From FEN-1297 sp963710735 (GTDB taxonomy: Bacteria > Bacteroidota > Ignavibacteria > Ignavibacteriales > Ignavibacteriaceae), in NCBI GenBank assembly GCA_963710735.1, contig CAVQBN010000017.1:1-64000 (forward strand): a stretch of DNA of 64,000 bases. The letters are read 5' to 3'. Shown here in pieces: positions 62,181 to 64,000 of this stretch. The translations under genes were made by a program, and so were the position numbers. The notes under the pieces were generated by a model. That model was not told the origin of the DNA. It was given only the letters and a program-made list of their open reading frames with translations, and ran no database searches. The number at the start of each line of letters is the position of its first letter. Positions within the stretch are counted from its first letter, which is position 1.

Positions 62181-62801
62181 ATGAAATGGCAAGAATTTTT
62201 TAAAGACAAAAAACTTAAAATAGAATTCCTTATTACTATTATTCTTTTGGCTGCAACATTATTTTCATTAACTCATTTTCTTGATTTTGTAGAATTAAGG
62301 CATGGAGTAATTTTACCGGATCCTATATTGGATTTGTTTAAACCTATAAACCTAACCTGGCTGACTTTTGGACTGATATATTGTTCATTAATTCTTGCAA
62401 TTATTTTACTCGCAAAAAAGCCTGAAAGACTCGTGTTTGCGATTCAAGTTTATATTCTTTTTGTTATTGTTAGAATTATAGCGATGTATTTAGTTCCATT
62501 AAATCCGCCGGAACAGATGATTCAGCTCAATGATCCTTTTGTACAATTTTTTGGTACCGGAAAATTGCTTACAAAAGATCTCTTTTTCTCAGGACACACG
62601 GCAACACTTTTTATTCTTTTTTTAGTAACTGAGAACAAGTATTTTAAATATTTCTTTTTGGCTGCAACAATCGTTGTTGGTTTATCGGTCCTTTTACAGC
62701 ATGTACATTATTCTATTGACGTTTTTGCAGCACCGTTTTTTACTTATGTATGTTATAAAATAGTACTTACTTATAATATAAAACGGAAAAGAATCCTATA
62801 G
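62181..62801 (+). CDS. PAP2/sphingomyelin-synthase-like membrane protein
   Basis: The 206-residue inner-membrane protein has about six hydrophobic helices and the PAP2 catalytic motifs C2-like FFSGHTATLFILF (His ~137) and C3-like LLQHVHYSIDVFAAP (His and Asp). This subgroup resembles the C-terminal PAP2 domain of sphingomyelin synthases. Substrate is likely a lipid phosphate or a phospholipid head group, but context does not settle it. Upstream lie 235 bases without a supported gene. Confidence 0.8.
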   Translation: MKWQEFFKDKKLKIEFLITIILLAATLFSLTHFLDFVELRHGVILPDPILDLFKPINLTWLTFGLIYCSLILAIILLAKKPERLVFAIQVYILFVIVRIIAMYLVPLNPPEQMIQLNDPFVQFFGTGKLLTKDLFFSGHTATLFILFLVTENKYFKYFFLAATIVVGLSVLLQHVHYSIDVFAAPFFTYVCYKIVLTYNIKRKRIL

Positions 62802-62960
62802 AAAACATATTCTGTAACGACCTAATATTTTATATTAATTGCATTATACAGTCTTGTGCATATACTCAAAACCGTATACAGCATTTATTATTATTTTAAC
62901 ACTAATAAATTCTGAATTTTATCAAATTAAGTTCAACAGAATTAATAGATAACTTAAATT

Positions 62961-63299
62961 ATGCTTGATAAAGATAAATCAGAGATTGAAGAAATTTCGG
63001 CAGGTGTGTCAAAGATTTTTGCTTTGCAGGGAACAAACTTAATTATTGATTCCCAAAGTCTTAACACAATTGCTGATTTTAAAGATTACTTAGCTTCAAA
63101 GATTGCTTACCTGATAGAAAATAATTTTGATCTTTTAATAAATATTTTATACCGTATTGATATCGGAGAAGAAAAATTGCAAAAATTATTTTCTGGTAAG
63201 AACAAACCAAATATCCCGGAGGAACTTTCAGAATTAATAATTGAACGCCAATTACAAAAAATTCATTTTAGAAAAAAATATAAACAAGGTGATTTCTAA
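62961..63299 (+). CDS. Conserved-looking protein of 112 residues, unknown function
   Basis: A small alpha-helical protein with the recognisable block SKIAYLIENNFDLLINILYR and a C-terminal ERQLQKIHFRKKYKQGDF. Hydrophobic/charged periodicity suggests a compact cytoplasmic helical domain. No ligand motif. It is 48 bases upstream of the DJ-1/PfpI gene's first possible start on the same strand. I do not recognise a named family. Confidence 0.7.
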   Translation: MLDKDKSEIEEISAGVSKIFALQGTNLIIDSQSLNTIADFKDYLASKIAYLIENNFDLLINILYRIDIGEEKLQKLFSGKNKPNIPEELSELIIERQLQKIHFRKKYKQGDF

Positions 63300-63358
63300 A
63301 AATTATACTTTAACTTATTGAAGAAGATTATAGCAGAACAATTGCTGTGGAGAATTTT

Positions 63359-63901
63359 ATGAATGATGAAAATAGAAAAAAAATATTAATGTTTGTCGAC
63401 GATCAGTATGAAGATCTTGAATTGTGGTATCCGAAAATAAGATTGGAAGAAGAAGGTTATGAGGTTATTATTGCCGGCGTAACAAAAGGTAAAATATATA
63501 CGGGAAAACATGGATATCCTTGTGAAGCAGAAGCTTCCCTGGACGAAATCAAAGCTGAAGATTTTGACGGGCTGGTTATACCGGGAGGATTTGCACCAGA
63601 CAAACTAAGAAGAATCCCGAAAGTACTTCAGCTTACAAACCGGATTCACAAAGACGGCAAGCTGGTTGCGCATATTTGCCACGCAGGCTGGATACCGATT
63701 TCAGCAAGGATTATTAAGGGATTTAAATGTACCTCAACTCCAGGTATAAAAGATGATTTAATTAACGCCGGAGCAATCTGGGTAAACGAGCCCGTGGTAA
63801 TTGATAGAAATATGATTTCAAGCCGCGGCCCGAAAGATCTGCACTTGTTTTGCAAAGAAATAATTAAATATCTATCAACTCAGATATTTATAAAAATTTA
63901 A
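63359..63901 (+). CDS. DJ-1/PfpI-family protein
   Basis: The ~180-residue protein has the PfpI fold: LMFVDDQYEDLELWYPKIRL at the N-terminus, the strand-turn FDGLVIPGGFAPDKLRR, and the nucleophile elbow AHICHAGWIPISA. Members are proteases, deglycases or stress chaperones. GGAG lies 6 bases before the ATG at 63359; a GTG at 63347 has no Shine-Dalgarno sequence. Confidence 0.92.
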   Translation: MNDENRKKILMFVDDQYEDLELWYPKIRLEEEGYEVIIAGVTKGKIYTGKHGYPCEAEASLDEIKAEDFDGLVIPGGFAPDKLRRIPKVLQLTNRIHKDGKLVAHICHAGWIPISARIIKGFKCTSTPGIKDDLINAGAIWVNEPVVIDRNMISSRGPKDLHLFCKEIIKYLSTQIFIKI

Positions 63902-63943
63902 TTTTAACTATTCTATTTCAACTAAGCTTTTAGGAAATGTGAA

Positions 63944-64000
63944 ATGCAAAAATTACTTCTTGTCCTTTTAATTCTTTTAAATTCACTTTTTGTCTGCTAT
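63944..64000 (+). CDS. 5' end of an exported protein (cut by window edge)
   Basis: ATG with AGGA nine bases upstream begins MQKLLLVLLILLNSLFVCY, a signal-peptide-like hydrophobic stretch open to the last base. The rest is outside the window; product unknown. Confidence 0.65.
   Translation, partial: MQKLLLVLLILLNSLFVCY

Noticed and set aside
1..64000. tRNA, rRNA, tmRNA genes and CRISPR arrays
   Set aside because: Reading both strands showed no T-loop GGTTCGAxxCC patterns in cloverleaf context, no rRNA conserved blocks and no regularly spaced direct repeats with unique spacers.

Overview
This window reads as chromosomal DNA from a low-GC, Gram-negative member of the Ignavibacteria/Melioribacter side of the Bacteroidota-Chlorobi group. 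The signs are C-terminal type IX secretion (T9SS) sorting domains containing NYPNPFNPTT-like motifs, lipid A genes (lpxB, lpxK), several Bacteroidota-style lipoproteins, frequent TTG/GTG starts and a dense, AT-rich gene layout. No rRNA, tRNA or CRISPR array was seen.

Layout. 1-3.8 kb is an accessory patch: the last codons of a dGTPase-like gene, a lipoprotein gene whose 5' end is lost at an IS200/IS605 element, a second diverged copy of the dGTPase 3' end, and two paralogous exported proteins. 4-32 kb is mostly housekeeping: plsY-gpsA, queA-ispD, ppdK, a long minus-strand run (GH2-like membrane protein, smc, T9SS protein, HAD phosphatase, ICMT-like methyltransferase, lpxB, DUF374 acyltransferase, lpxK), tpiA, an MFS transporter, an MscS channel, queC-queF, glnD and murI, then a frame-broken asparaginase. 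33-40 kb carries a T9SS metalloprotease, a beta-propeller lipoprotein, two small proteins missed by length cut-offs, nfu, ogt, a KamA-family radical SAM protein and ybaK.

40.5-59.7 kb is the most interesting part. A complete oligopeptide ABC importer (two ATPases on the minus strand, binding lipoprotein and two permeases on the plus strand) runs by ATGA stop/start overlap into a Ser/Thr kinase-AAA-TPR protein (split by an apparent one-base frameshift). This in turn overlaps by ATGA with a sigma54 activator carrying a receiver-like N-terminus (also with an apparent one-base frameshift just after its start). Immediately downstream, behind a good sigma54-type promoter, lies a secreted protein made of ten identical copies of a 13/16-residue peptide whose DNA copies differ only at synonymous sites. 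An intra-operon terminator separates it from a large exported HExxH beta-propeller protein. A TPR protein, a GAF kinase-like protein and a PAS hybrid histidine kinase follow. I propose, as inference, a peptide production/import/sensing circuit in a Gram-negative bacterium: multicopy precursor, processing/surface protease, Opp-type importer, TPR sensor kinase and sigma54 output.

59.8-64 kb returns to metabolism: methylmalonyl-CoA mutase large chain, methylmalonyl-CoA epimerase, a PAP2-like membrane protein, a small conserved-looking protein, a DJ-1/PfpI protein and the start of an exported protein cut by the window edge.

Caution: apparent single-base indels break lpxK, the asparaginase, the kinase/TPR gene and the sigma54 activator. 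Consensus errors in a draft assembly are as likely as real pseudogenes.
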